This document shows, in pieces, positions 16,514-23,907 of a stretch of DNA of 46,092 nt (position 1 is the first letter of the stretch; every line of letters starts with the position of its first letter). Made by a program: the position numbers and the translations under genes. A model generated the notes under the pieces. It did no database searches, had not been told where the DNA came from, and saw only the letters and a list, made by a program, of their open reading frames with translations. The DNA comes from JBMNQI01 sp050944055. Its GTDB lineage: Bacteria; Bacillota; Clostridia; Oscillospirales; Oscillospiraceae. Location of the stretch: contig JBMNQI010000010.1 of the NCBI GenBank assembly GCA_050944055.1, positions 1 through 46,092 on the forward strand. Direction: 5' to 3'.

Positions 16514-16560
16514 CGAGGGTGTTATTTCTTAGCCTCTTAAGAGATAACACCCTCGTTTTT
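16514..16560 (+). terminator. Rho-independent terminator of ppdK
   Basis: CGAGGGTGTTAT and ATAACACCCTCG form a perfect 12-bp stem followed by TTTTT. It also separates ppdK from the convergent hgcB. Confidence 0.9.
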
Positions 16561-16603
16561 ATTGATCTATTGAATTATGGAAAAGAATCCCTGTTCCTTA
16601 TTA

Positions 16604-16897
16604 TTAACAGCAGTCTCCGCCGCCTGAGCAGTCGCAGCTCGGTTCGCTTCCTGTAAACCAGCTCTTGATGATGGCGGCTGCGCAGCCGACGCTTGCCCGA
16701 ACCGAGATTGCGTTGACCGGACAATTCATTTTGCAGGCGCCGCACTCAATGCAGCTGTCAATATCGTCTATTAGGGCCTTTTTGCCGGATATGCTGAAAA
16801 CATTGTGAGGGCAGACCTCCGCGCATTTTCCGCAGCCTATGCATTTTTCGGCCAGAAGCTCAAGCGCCGCGACATTTTTTAAATACTTATGTTTCAT
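16604..16897 (-). CDS. hgcB: HgcB, ferredoxin partner for mercury methylation
   Basis: A 97-residue 2[4Fe-4S] ferredoxin that is thought to reduce the corrinoid of HgcA and to hand over Hg(II). Cluster motif 1 is CIGCGKCAEVCP (Cys19-Cys29). Cluster motif 2 is CIECGACKMNCP (Cys49-Cys59), which matches the C(M/I)ECGAC..NCP signature that sets HgcB apart from common ferredoxins. It also has the isolated Cys72 after the clusters and a C-terminal Cys pair (Cys96-Cys97), both hallmarks of HgcB, plus an extra CDC just before (Cys88, Cys90). The start at 16897 has GGAGG 5 nt upstream. It lies 13 bp behind hgcA in the same operon, the usual order. Confidence 0.92.
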   Translation of the reverse strand: MKHKYLKNVAALELLAEKCIGCGKCAEVCPHNVFSISGKKALIDDIDSCIECGACKMNCPVNAISVRASVGCAAAIIKSWFTGSEPSCDCSGGGDCC

Positions 16898-16910
16898 AAC
16901 AGCCTCCTTA

Positions 16911-18008
16911 TCAGCCGGCAAAGCTTTTAATCAGCACCAGTATGATTCCTATGACCGACGAGGAAACAATAAAAGGCAGCGAGATTTTCATTTCTTTTAT
17001 CACGCCCGAAAATGAAGTATAGGTTGACGAGCCGGTGAAATTCATCGCCAAATACGCAGAGAGGGACGGCAGCGCGAGCAGATAGCCTATACCGAGCAGC
17101 AGATTGCCCGGCGCAAGCCAGCGTTTAAACAGAGCAAATCCCGCCGTCCATATAAGTCCGGTCAGCCATCCTTTCCAGGCGAACGCCCTGCCGGGTATAA
17201 ATGGGAGAAGCAAGGGAGTTAAAACTGTTCCTGTAATTACTGCACCTGCGTAGGCGATAAAGTCAGGAAGCCCAAACCTCCTTACAGCGAACAGGTTAAC
17301 AAGAAACAGAACGCCGAACACATATAACGAGGTCTTTGCGGCCTGCACCAGCTCTACAGGCGTTAAAACCAGCCTGTCCCGGGCCGTAAACTTCACGGTG
17401 CGCATTTCTTCCGTGGCTTCAAAGCCGGAAACAATGAATGTCTTAATATCCTTCGCTCTGACGGGGCCGTACAGTACGGTAAATCCGGTTTGTCTTTTAA
17501 CCTCATGGGCGCTGACGCCGGAAGCGCCCAATTGGGGCAGTATCAGCTTCCTATGCGAAACGATCCGGGATAGTTTTGTCCTCGATATGCGGTATACGAG
17601 CTCATCGGTTCCGAACGTGCCTTTGCCGGCGGCACACCATACATTTACTCCTTTGGTATCAAGTATTAAAACCCAGCAGTCAAGCCCGGACAATTCTTTT
17701 CTCAGAGTGTCGAATGTAAGCTTATAGTTTGCGCTCACAAGCACAGGAGACGAGCTGTCAGGTGAGCCCAGCGCATAAAGCCCCGGGTTAATTGCGTATT
17801 TCATCCTGTTAATGCCCCAGCGCACCTTCCACGCTCCGAGCTTATCTTTAAAACAAATAGCCGTAGAAATAACAGGCACGTCTCCCGCAGGCGTGCGGAG
17901 TTTACCCGCTATCCACGTGTCTTTTTCGTCATACGGCGTAATCGGTTCTTCATAACCGCAGCAGCCTGAGGAACGGCAGCAGCAGGATTTTTCTTCACTC
18001 AGCTTCAT
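16911..18008 (-). CDS. hgcA: HgcA, corrinoid membrane protein for mercury methylation
   Basis: A 365-residue protein that, with HgcB, converts Hg(II) to methylmercury. The N-terminal domain resembles the corrinoid domain of the CFeSP (acetyl-CoA pathway) family and carries the diagnostic cap-helix motif NVWCAAGKGTFGT, with Cys125 as the expected cobalt ligand. Other family stretches are DKLGAWKVRWGINRM, PVLVSANYKLTFDTLRKEL, ILPQLGASGVSAHEVKR and YGPVRAKDI. The C-terminal part has five hydrophobic helices (about 228-242, 249-271, 283-297, 301-322, 343-361), the membrane domain that separates HgcA from ordinary CFeSP. The N-terminus has an extra CCC..CC cluster (Cys9-11, 16-17). The gene overlaps arsR by 14 bp; its ribosome binding site (GAAGGA) lies inside arsR, so translation is likely coupled. 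Confidence 0.95.
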   Translation of the reverse strand: MKLSEEKSCCCRSSGCCGYEEPITPYDEKDTWIAGKLRTPAGDVPVISTAICFKDKLGAWKVRWGINRMKYAINPGLYALGSPDSSSPVLVSANYKLTFDTLRKELSGLDCWVLILDTKGVNVWCAAGKGTFGTDELVYRISRTKLSRIVSHRKLILPQLGASGVSAHEVKRQTGFTVLYGPVRAKDIKTFIVSGFEATEEMRTVKFTARDRLVLTPVELVQAAKTSLYVFGVLFLVNLFAVRRFGLPDFIAYAGAVITGTVLTPLLLPFIPGRAFAWKGWLTGLIWTAGFALFKRWLAPGNLLLGIGYLLALPSLSAYLAMNFTGSSTYTSFSGVIKEMKISLPFIVSSSVIGIILVLIKSFAG

Positions 18009-18330
18009 CACATCCTTCGCAGCAGCCTGCTTTCTCCTTGCAGATACAGTTTTCCTTGTCGGAGGTGATGTCGCATAAAAACTGTTTTATATTTCCGACC
18101 ATATCAGAGTCAAGCGAGTAATACGTCCATTTGCCTTGCTGCCTTCCCCTGACAAGGCCGCACTCGCACAGAAGCTTCATGTGGTGCGAGAGCGTGGGTT
18201 GCGAAATCTCGAATTTTTCTAAAATCATGCAGGCGCAAAGCTCCCCGCAGGAGAGCATATCGACAATCATAGCCCTCTTAGGGTCGCCCAGCGCCTTGAA
18301 TGCCTTGGCGTATTCTGTATACTTCTCCAA
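17995..18330 (-). CDS. ArsR/SmtB-family metal(loid)-responsive repressor
   Basis: A 111-residue winged-helix regulator. The recognition region reads ISQPTLSHHMKLLCECGLV followed by GRQQGKWTYYSLD (wing). The ELCAC motif in the helix before it places the Cys-x-Cys pair where ArsR-type proteins bind As(III) or related thiophilic metals. The C-terminus adds a Cys-rich tail (CICKEKAGCCEGC) that could bind metal too. It is the first gene of the arsR-hgcA-hgcB operon and overlaps hgcA. The start is TTG 18330 with GAGGTG 5 nt upstream; GTG 18333 is the alternative. Autoregulation is likely because a 9-bp dyad overlaps the -10 box of its promoter. An ArsR-like regulator beside hgcAB is also known in some sulfate reducers. 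The inducer (Hg, As or other) is unknown. Confidence 0.9.
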   Translation of the reverse strand: MEKYTEYAKAFKALGDPKRAMIVDMLSCGELCACMILEKFEISQPTLSHHMKLLCECGLVRGRQQGKWTYYSLDSDMVGNIKQFLCDITSDKENCICKEKAGCCEGCDEAE

Positions 18331-18354
18331 CACAGCACCTCAAATCCAAATACT

Positions 18355-18384
18355 TCGATATGACTATTATATGCATCAAATCGA
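18355..18384. promoter_or_regulatory. Dyad operator for the ArsR-family regulator
   Basis: TCGATTTGA, 12 bp, TCATATCGA: 9-bp arms with one mismatch, centred on the -10 box and reaching to the transcription start. Repressor binding here would block polymerase. The assignment to the adjacent ArsR-type protein is by position. Confidence 0.65.
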
Positions 18385-18394
18385 GAAGTGTCAA
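18366..18394 (-). promoter_or_regulatory. Consensus promoter of arsR-hgcAB
   Basis: On the minus strand TTGACA (18389-18394), 17 bp spacer, TATAAT (18366-18371): a full match to the sigma-A consensus at both boxes. The leader before the arsR start is about 28 nt. Confidence 0.85.
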
Positions 18395-18421
18395 TATGAT
18401 GAATAATATTCTTTGCCCCAT

Positions 18422-18462
18422 AAAAAAGCGCTGCCGGGCGGAAACCCGTCCGGCGGCGCGCT
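18422..18462 (-). terminator. Terminator of the cupin gene
   Basis: A long GC-rich hairpin (AGCGCTGCCGGGCGG against CCCGTCCGGCGGCGCGCT) followed on the minus strand by TTTTTTA. It isolates arsR-hgcAB from the upstream cupin gene. Confidence 0.8.
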
Positions 18463-18476
18463 ATTACCGAGCAGCT

Positions 18477-18908
18477 TTATTCATTGCGCTCTTCGGCCAT
18501 GGCCTCCGCCCTGGTTCTATGCAAAGTATTGCGGTTATGGTGGGGCGGGGCGTAAATCGAATACAGCTTCAAAGGCCTGCTGCCCGTGTTGATCAGATTA
18601 TGCCACGTCCCGGCCGGTATGACGATGGCGTCGTCGTCACCTACGTCTGTACGCATATTCAGCTCATTGCGCCGGTTGCCCATCATAATAAGCCCCCGCC
18701 CCTGCTCGATGCGTATAAACTGGTCAACCCCGGGGTGGACTTCCGGGCCGATGTCCTCGCCAACGTTAATGCTCATGAGCGTTATCTGCAGGTGCTCACC
18801 CGTCCACAGGGCCAAACGGAAATTATTATTCTGCACGGTCGCCTCTTCTATGTCTATAACTATGGGGCGCGGCCCGTAGTCCCTCAGGATGTATTCGGTT
18901 TCTTCCAT
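18477..18908 (-). CDS. Cupin-domain protein
   Basis: A 143-residue single-domain cupin, a small beta-barrel that binds a divalent metal in many members. Cupin motif 1 is visible as GPEVHPGVDQFIRIEQGRG, though with one His and an Asp in place of the second His, and motif 2 as PAGTWHNLINTG. Proteins of this form include sugar-phosphate isomerase-like and mannose-6-phosphate isomerase-like cupins; the substrate is not clear. The start ATG at 18908 has GGAG 8 nt upstream; a longer frame to 19064 runs through the divergent promoter region and is unlikely. It is transcribed in the same direction as arsR-hgcAB but separated by a terminator, so I do not link it to mercury. Confidence 0.8.
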   Translation of the reverse strand: MEETEYILRDYGPRPIVIDIEEATVQNNNFRLALWTGEHLQITLMSINVGEDIGPEVHPGVDQFIRIEQGRGLIMMGNRRNELNMRTDVGDDDAIVIPAGTWHNLINTGSRPLKLYSIYAPPHHNRNTLHRTRAEAMAEERNE

Positions 18909-19110
18909 ATGCTCAGCTCCTTTCAGCACTATGCCATCATATGTCGGCTGTTCCGATAAGGTAATGGTGCAAGACGCTTTCGCCGCCGTTTTCTTTCCCC
19001 GCTTAGGGAGCGGCTTCGCGGTTCCAACCCCGAAAATTCTGGAATAAGCATTATTTTCGCACAATAATCTGAAAAATTCTGTTTATTGCGCTGATTCGCT
19101 GAAATATTTA

Positions 19111-19139
19111 TTGACACTCTTTTTTATATATGTTAATTT
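19111..19139 (+). promoter_or_regulatory. Promoter of the amino acid ABC transporter operon
   Basis: TTGACA, 17 bp, TAATTT with TG extension. An AATAAT/ATTATT dyad at 19050-19068 lies about 43 bp upstream and may be a regulator site. Confidence 0.65.
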
Positions 19140-19176
19140 TTTTAGAAAGGTATTACACCCATTTAGGAGGGGCAAC

Positions 19177-20028
19177 ATGAAAATTAAGATAACTGCGCTG
19201 CTATTATCCGTATTAATGGTAATTTCACTTTCGGCCTGCGGAAGCAATAAGCCCGCGGAAGTAACCGAAAAGCCGGCCGAGGCAAACGAGGAGCCGGCAA
19301 CTGCCATCGATATGTCGGGCGTAAAGCTTATGCATGAGGGCACACTCACAATCGGCACCGAGATCGGCTATCCTCCTTTCGAGGATTTTGCGGAAGACGG
19401 AACCACCCCGATAGGATACGATATCGACTTTGCAAAGGCGCTCGGGGAAAAGCTCGGCGTTGAGGTCAACTTTATAAACACGGCCTGGGACGGCATCTTC
19501 CAGGGCATCGGCGTTAACTACGACTGCGTAATCTCGTCCGTAACGATCACTGAATTAAGAAAAGAGACCATGCTGTTTTCAGACCCGTACATAACCAGCT
19601 ACCAATCCGTAATAGTCAGGCCCGATTTCGAGCGCGAGATAAACGGTTTCCTGGATCTGGACGGGCTTGCCATAGCGGTTCAGAAGGAGACGACCTCCGA
19701 CATACTTATATCCGACTATGTGGATACAGGCTCCATAAACTGCACCATTTCGGCAAACGAAAAGGTCACTACCTGCTTTACGCAGCTTGATAACGGCGAG
19801 GTCGACGCTGTCGTGGTCGACTCCCCTGTCGCGGACGGGTATCTGGCCTCCAACCCCGACAAGTATGTAAAGGCTTATCAGGATGAAAGCGAACCGGAGC
19901 TTTTCGGCGTGGCTATGGCAAAGGACAATGAGGCCCTCCAGAAAGCTATTAACGAAGCGATAGCTCAGCTAGAGGCCGAAGGCTTCTTCGAGGAGAGTAT
20001 CGAATACTGGTTCGGTTCCGGGGCGTGA
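19177..20028 (+). CDS. Amino acid ABC transporter substrate-binding lipoprotein
   Basis: A 283-residue solute-binding protein of family 3 (polar amino acids, opines). A signal peptide ends in the lipobox LSAC (Cys21), so the mature protein is membrane-anchored; a Pro/Glu-rich linker follows. Binding-lobe signatures are GTEIGYPPFEDFAEDG, IGYDIDFAKALGEKLGVEV, INTAWDGIFQGI and FSDPYITSYQSVIV. The start has AGGAGGGG 7 nt upstream. First gene of a three-gene operon with permease (20061) and ATPase (21124). Substrate class is inferred from family; the exact amino acid is not determinable. Confidence 0.93.
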   Translation: MKIKITALLLSVLMVISLSACGSNKPAEVTEKPAEANEEPATAIDMSGVKLMHEGTLTIGTEIGYPPFEDFAEDGTTPIGYDIDFAKALGEKLGVEVNFINTAWDGIFQGIGVNYDCVISSVTITELRKETMLFSDPYITSYQSVIVRPDFEREINGFLDLDGLAIAVQKETTSDILISDYVDTGSINCTISANEKVTTCFTQLDNGEVDAVVVDSPVADGYLASNPDKYVKAYQDESEPELFGVAMAKDNEALQKAINEAIAQLEAEGFFEESIEYWFGSGA

Positions 20029-20060
20029 CCGGCAAAAACTGCTGCCCGGCAGCGGAATAA

Positions 20061-21113
20061 GTGGTAGAAAAAATGAATATTATTAAAAAAATTGTTGGCG
20101 TGAAACAGTGGAAACGTTCGTCAAAAGCAGCTGCCATATTAATTGTGGCAGCTGTGGCGCTAATAGCCATTTTTTCGGCAATCAACCTGTCCAAAGAAGA
20201 AATGATGGGATACGCTTCCGATCAGGTCAAGCAGATCATTGAGGAAGAAAAGGACAGCGCAAGAAAATACCTGACAATTACTTATAATGATCTCGGCGTT
20301 ATAAGCTATCTCTCCTTCTCGACCTCGGGCGCGAAGGCCATAAAAGAATCTTATGTGGCTTTCGCCGGCCGCGTTTACGAGGCGGACAGCGGGGTCTGGA
20401 AGTTTACGGGCCAGATGGTGAACTATACATACAGGATGCTCGGCTCGGGAGAGAACCTGCTGCACGGAGTCAAGCTTACCATGCTGCTTACCACGCTGTC
20501 CATGCTGTTCGGGCTTGTTCTCAGCATATTTCTCGCCCTGGGCAAGATCTCGCAAAACCGGGTAATCAGCAAGATATGCAGCGCTTACGTCTTCTTCTTC
20601 CGGGGAACGCCGCTTCTTATACAGCTGTTTGTCGTATACTTCTCGATACCCGAGATCTTCGGTTTCTCGTGGAGGGGCTTGTTTGCGGCCGGCGACCCGG
20701 AAGCGGTTTATAAAGGGGCGTTTGTCGCGGCGCTTATTGCGTTTACCCTGAATACGGGGGCTTACTGCGCGGAAATTGTCCGCGCGGCTATTCAGTCAAT
20801 CGACAAAGGCCAGCACGAGGCGGCCAAAGCCCTGGGCCTGAGCTACAGGCAGACCATGAGCAGGATAATAATACCGCAGTCCGTCCGAAGAATGATTCCG
20901 CCTGTCTGCAATGAATTTGTAATGATGATCAAGGACGTTTCGCTGGTGTTCGCCATCTCGCTTATGGATATAACGACCATATCAAAGACGATTATGACAA
21001 GCGAGGGCAACTATCTTGTATTTCTCCCCGCGCTGATAATTTACCTTATCATAACTGCGATCTTTTCGTACATCTTTGGCAAGATAGAAAAAAGACTGTC
21101 GGTTTACGAGTGA
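20061..21113 (+). CDS. Amino acid ABC transporter permease with N-terminal extension
   Basis: A 350-residue inner membrane permease of the HisMQ/GlnP family. The conserved part covers residues from about 135 to the end, with LHGVKLTMLLTTLSMLFGLVLS, FFFRGTPLLIQLFVVYFS and the EAA loop (EAAKALGLSYRQTMSRIIIPQ) that contacts the ATPase. The usual length is near 220; here about 120 extra residues precede it: one hydrophobic helix (about 25-45) and a 80-residue extracytoplasmic stretch with EEEKDSARKYLTITYNDLG. The start may be GTG 20061 or ATG 20073; neither has a strong ribosome binding site. It belongs to the operon with the binding protein and ATPase. Confidence 0.88.
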   Translation: MVEKMNIIKKIVGVKQWKRSSKAAAILIVAAVALIAIFSAINLSKEEMMGYASDQVKQIIEEEKDSARKYLTITYNDLGVISYLSFSTSGAKAIKESYVAFAGRVYEADSGVWKFTGQMVNYTYRMLGSGENLLHGVKLTMLLTTLSMLFGLVLSIFLALGKISQNRVISKICSAYVFFFRGTPLLIQLFVVYFSIPEIFGFSWRGLFAAGDPEAVYKGAFVAALIAFTLNTGAYCAEIVRAAIQSIDKGQHEAAKALGLSYRQTMSRIIIPQSVRRMIPPVCNEFVMMIKDVSLVFAISLMDITTISKTIMTSEGNYLVFLPALIIYLIITAIFSYIFGKIEKRLSVYE

Positions 21114-21123
21114 GGAGGCAGTT

Positions 21124-21894
21124 ATGGACGAATACAGGTACATCTTAAAAACAGAGCGGCTTTGCAAATCCTTCGGGCCGCTTGAGGTGCTAAGGGATAT
21201 CAGCCTTGAGGTTAAAAAAGGCGAAGTGATCTGCATCATAGGGCCTTCGGGAGCCGGGAAGTCCACCTACCTGCGTTCCCTGAACCAGCTTGAGAAGATA
21301 ACGAGCGGTAAAATATATATAAAAGACGAGTTATTCCTTCACAGGGAGCACAACAAGACCCTGTACAAGGTTGAAGCGGACAAGCAGAAGGCCATGCTAT
21401 TGGAGATGGGAATGGTTTTCCAGCGGTTCAACCTCTTCCCTCATATGACCGTGCTTGAAAACGTGATTTTGGCTCCGATGCTGGTGCGCCAGAAGACGAG
21501 GGAAGAAGCGACGGCCTCGGCGAAATCCATTATTGAAAGAGTAGGTTTGTCGGATAAGCTGTACACGTATCCAAGCAAGCTGTCCGGGGGCCAGCAGCAG
21601 CGCGTGGCCATCGCGAGGGCCTTGGCAATGGAGCCGGAGATCATGCTTTTTGACGAGCCCACAAGCGCCCTCGACCCTGAGCTTGTAGGAGAGGTTCTCA
21701 GCGTTATGAAGGACCTTGCCTCGCAGGGAATGACTATGCTCTGCGTCACGCATGAGATGGGCTTTGCCAGGGAGGTTGCCGACAGGGTCGTTTTTATGGC
21801 GGACGGCATGATACTTGAAGAGGGAGAGCCGAAAGAGCTCTTCGAGCATCCGAAAAACGAAAAGGCAATCAGCTTTCTAAGCAGCATTCTGTAA
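21124..21894 (+). CDS. Amino acid ABC transporter ATP-binding protein
   Basis: A 256-residue ATPase that powers the import system encoded just upstream. Walker A is GPSGAGKST, the Q-loop VFQRFNLFPHMTVLENV, the signature LSGGQQQRVAIARAL, Walker B IMLFDEPTSALDPE, and the H-loop CVTHEMGFAREVADRV, all characteristic of the GlnQ/HisP polar amino acid group. GAGGAGGC precedes the ATG closely. It ends the three-gene operon; a strong terminator lies 36 bp further. Confidence 0.96.
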   Translation: MDEYRYILKTERLCKSFGPLEVLRDISLEVKKGEVICIIGPSGAGKSTYLRSLNQLEKITSGKIYIKDELFLHREHNKTLYKVEADKQKAMLLEMGMVFQRFNLFPHMTVLENVILAPMLVRQKTREEATASAKSIIERVGLSDKLYTYPSKLSGGQQQRVAIARALAMEPEIMLFDEPTSALDPELVGEVLSVMKDLASQGMTMLCVTHEMGFAREVADRVVFMADGMILEEGEPKELFEHPKNEKAISFLSSIL

Positions 21895-21930
21895 CTCTCG
21901 CCGGCAGGCAGCTAAAACTTCATAAAACAG

Positions 21931-21966
21931 ACAGGGTACCGCTTTGATGCGATACCCTGTTTTTTA
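21931..21966. terminator. Terminator between ABC operon and MATE gene
   Basis: ACAGGGTACCGC and GCGATACCCTGT form a stem with a 6-nt loop followed by TTTTTT. It serves the plus-strand operon and overlaps the stop of the convergent MATE gene. Confidence 0.88.
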
Positions 21967-23355
21967 GCTTTTCAGCACGGGCTTGCGCTTTTTCCACCTG
22001 CCGCTGAAGAAATATATGTTCCCGACAATCGGCGTGGTGAAGCTCGCCAGCGCGTTTCCAAGCCAGTAGCCGAAAAGCCCCATCATACTGCTGAAAAGCA
22101 TGGCAAGCCCTATTTTGACGGCCAGGTTTTCAACTATCCCGACCCACATTTCCAGCATCGTGTTCCCGACGCCTTCAATAATCGCAAACGTACCCGTGGA
22201 AAACGCCATTCCGAAAAACATGAGCACAGATATGCGCAAATAGCGCGGCGCCATTTCGAGCACCGCTTCATCCGCCGTAAATATCCTGAAAATCTGCACG
22301 GGGAAGACAAGCATCAGCGCCGAGGTAAACGCCCAGAAAGCAAGGCTCAGGCTCAGCGTCAGATAATACAGCTTCCTTATGCGCTCGAAGTTGCCCGCGC
22401 CGAAGCACTGGCCGACTATTGTGGCTCCTCCCGAATATATGGCCATAGTGACGGCGTTTGCTATCATGCCGAGCTTGCTTCCGACGCCGTCTACCGCGGA
22501 AGCCGCGACGCCGAAGATATTTACGTTGGAATTGATGAACATGAATGAGAGCGATATGAGAAAGCCGTAGATTATTAGAGGCATGGACAGCTTCATTATC
22601 GCCCTGAATTTTATGTAATTGATTTTAAAGCTTTTAAGCTTAAAGTCAAACTTAAAGCTGTTTCTGTGCCGGTAAAGATAAGCTGCCGCCATTAAAAACG
22701 CCGCGCCCTGTGCGATGACTGTCGCCAGCGCGGCCCCTCCCGAGTCCATTTTCATGACGGCAATAAACAGTAGGTCCAGCAGAATATTTATGACTGAAGC
22801 AATCGCGATAATAATTGTCGGCAGCTTTGATTCGCCCATGCCGCGCAGCACCGCGCAGACGGCGTTGTATCCGTATATGAAAAGCAGCCCGCAGCAGCAT
22901 ATCAGGTAGTAGGATAAAGCCTGGCCGTACACTTCCGCAGGCGTGTTAAGCGCCGATAGCAGGGGCTTGTATAGCGCGGCCCCGAGAACGCCCAGTATAA
23001 CGGCGAATATAGCGGACGCGGAGAAGAAGGTTCCTACGCTCTCATTTATCCCGTCTATATCCCCGGCGCCGACCTGCTGGGAGAGCAGTATCTGCCCGCC
23101 GAATCCCATGCCCATGCCCGCCATGAGCAGAAGGCCCTGGAGCATGCCGCCGATGCCGACGGCAGAAAGGCCGGCGGCCCCAACAAAGTTTCCTACGATG
23201 AACATATCGGCTATATTGTAAAACGATTGGAGTATGTTCCCGAGTATGATGGGCAGAGAGAAGAAAACCAGCTGCTTAAAAAGCGGCCCTTCGCTCATAT
23301 CGTTTATAAGGCTCTTTCTGACCATAAACCTCCCCGTCTGAATCCCGAAACGCAT
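21964..23355 (-). CDS. MATE family efflux transporter
   Basis: A 463-residue polytopic protein with about 12 helices of the MATE fold. The first helix region reads LVFFSLPIILGNILQSFYNI followed by ADMFIVGNFVGAAGLSAVGIGG, the common start of clostridial DinF/NorM-like exporters; the second half begins around MKLSMPLIIYGFLISLSFMF with the paired motif GATIVGQCFGAGNFERIRK. It likely expels drugs or metabolites with Na+ or H+ antiport. Two starts are possible: ATG 23355 (AGGAGG 8 nt upstream) and ATG 23325 (GGGGAGG 3 nt upstream); I keep the first. The next gene upstream on this strand is 30 bp away, so they may be co-transcribed. Confidence 0.92.
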   Translation of the reverse strand: MRFGIQTGRFMVRKSLINDMSEGPLFKQLVFFSLPIILGNILQSFYNIADMFIVGNFVGAAGLSAVGIGGMLQGLLLMAGMGMGFGGQILLSQQVGAGDIDGINESVGTFFSASAIFAVILGVLGAALYKPLLSALNTPAEVYGQALSYYLICCCGLLFIYGYNAVCAVLRGMGESKLPTIIIAIASVINILLDLLFIAVMKMDSGGAALATVIAQGAAFLMAAAYLYRHRNSFKFDFKLKSFKINYIKFRAIMKLSMPLIIYGFLISLSFMFINSNVNIFGVAASAVDGVGSKLGMIANAVTMAIYSGGATIVGQCFGAGNFERIRKLYYLTLSLSLAFWAFTSALMLVFPVQIFRIFTADEAVLEMAPRYLRISVLMFFGMAFSTGTFAIIEGVGNTMLEMWVGIVENLAVKIGLAMLFSSMMGLFGYWLGNALASFTTPIVGNIYFFSGRWKKRKPVLKS

Positions 23356-23385
23356 TCCGCCTCCCTCCTGCCATTTGAGCCGGGT

Positions 23386-23835
23386 TCAGTCCTGATTGCG
23401 CTCATCAGGCTCGGGCTTTTCCTTTTTGAATTTCGGGAAGATGCCGCCATACAGATATGACCTGATAAAAAACAAAATTCCGATAGCGATTACGGACAGG
23501 AGCATATCCACGGCGCTTGTATTGAATATCAGCATTTTTCTTGCTATCGCGTATATCATAACCTCCAGCACGCTTGCCGGATTGTGCCCTATCAGCATTA
23601 CCGCCAGCTCAACCGCAATAATGAGAAGCAGGAGATAGGACAGAAGGCTTTGCAGGTTGTCGTAGCCGACCATATTGGCCGCGTCTTTTGCAAAGCCCGC
23701 CACCATATAGCCGACCGATACCAGGACAAATACAATCAGTATACAGGACAGTACGATCTCAACGCCCTGAATTATGTAGTAGATCCGGCCAAACGCTTTT
23801 TCTTTTACCGCGGGCTGATTGCCGAACAGCTTCAT
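23386..23835 (-). CDS. PsiE-like small membrane protein
   Basis: A 149-residue protein with four predicted membrane helices (about 22-46, 60-83, 88-100 region and 116-135) and a charged C-terminus (KFKKEKPEPDERNQD). The central segment VELAVMLIGHNPASVLEVMI followed by YAIARKMLIF resembles the PsiE (phosphate-starvation-inducible E) family, including the conserved Glu before and the A-R-K/H after. Function of PsiE proteins is unknown. ATG 23835 has GGGAGGA 7 nt upstream; an in-frame TTG 8 codons earlier overlaps that site. It lies just upstream of the MATE gene in the same direction. Confidence 0.65.
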   Translation of the reverse strand: MKLFGNQPAVKEKAFGRIYYIIQGVEIVLSCILIVFVLVSVGYMVAGFAKDAANMVGYDNLQSLLSYLLLLIIAVELAVMLIGHNPASVLEVMIYAIARKMLIFNTSAVDMLLSVIAIGILFFIRSYLYGGIFPKFKKEKPEPDERNQD

Positions 23836-23907
23836 CAGGCGGTCCTCCCTCTTTAGCAAAAATCCTTTTTGTATTATAAACTAAATATGGGAGTCTGTAC
23901 ATAATAA

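Noticed and set aside
16911..18008. HgcA call as an ordinary corrinoid iron-sulfur protein subunit
   Set aside because: The membrane domain, NVWCAAGK cap helix and the adjacent HgcB argue against CdhD/AcsC; the N-terminal CFeSP-type 4Fe-4S motif is not present either.
18477..18908. Cupin gene as part of the mercury operon
   Set aside because: A strong terminator (18422-18462) and the separate arsR promoter lie between them.
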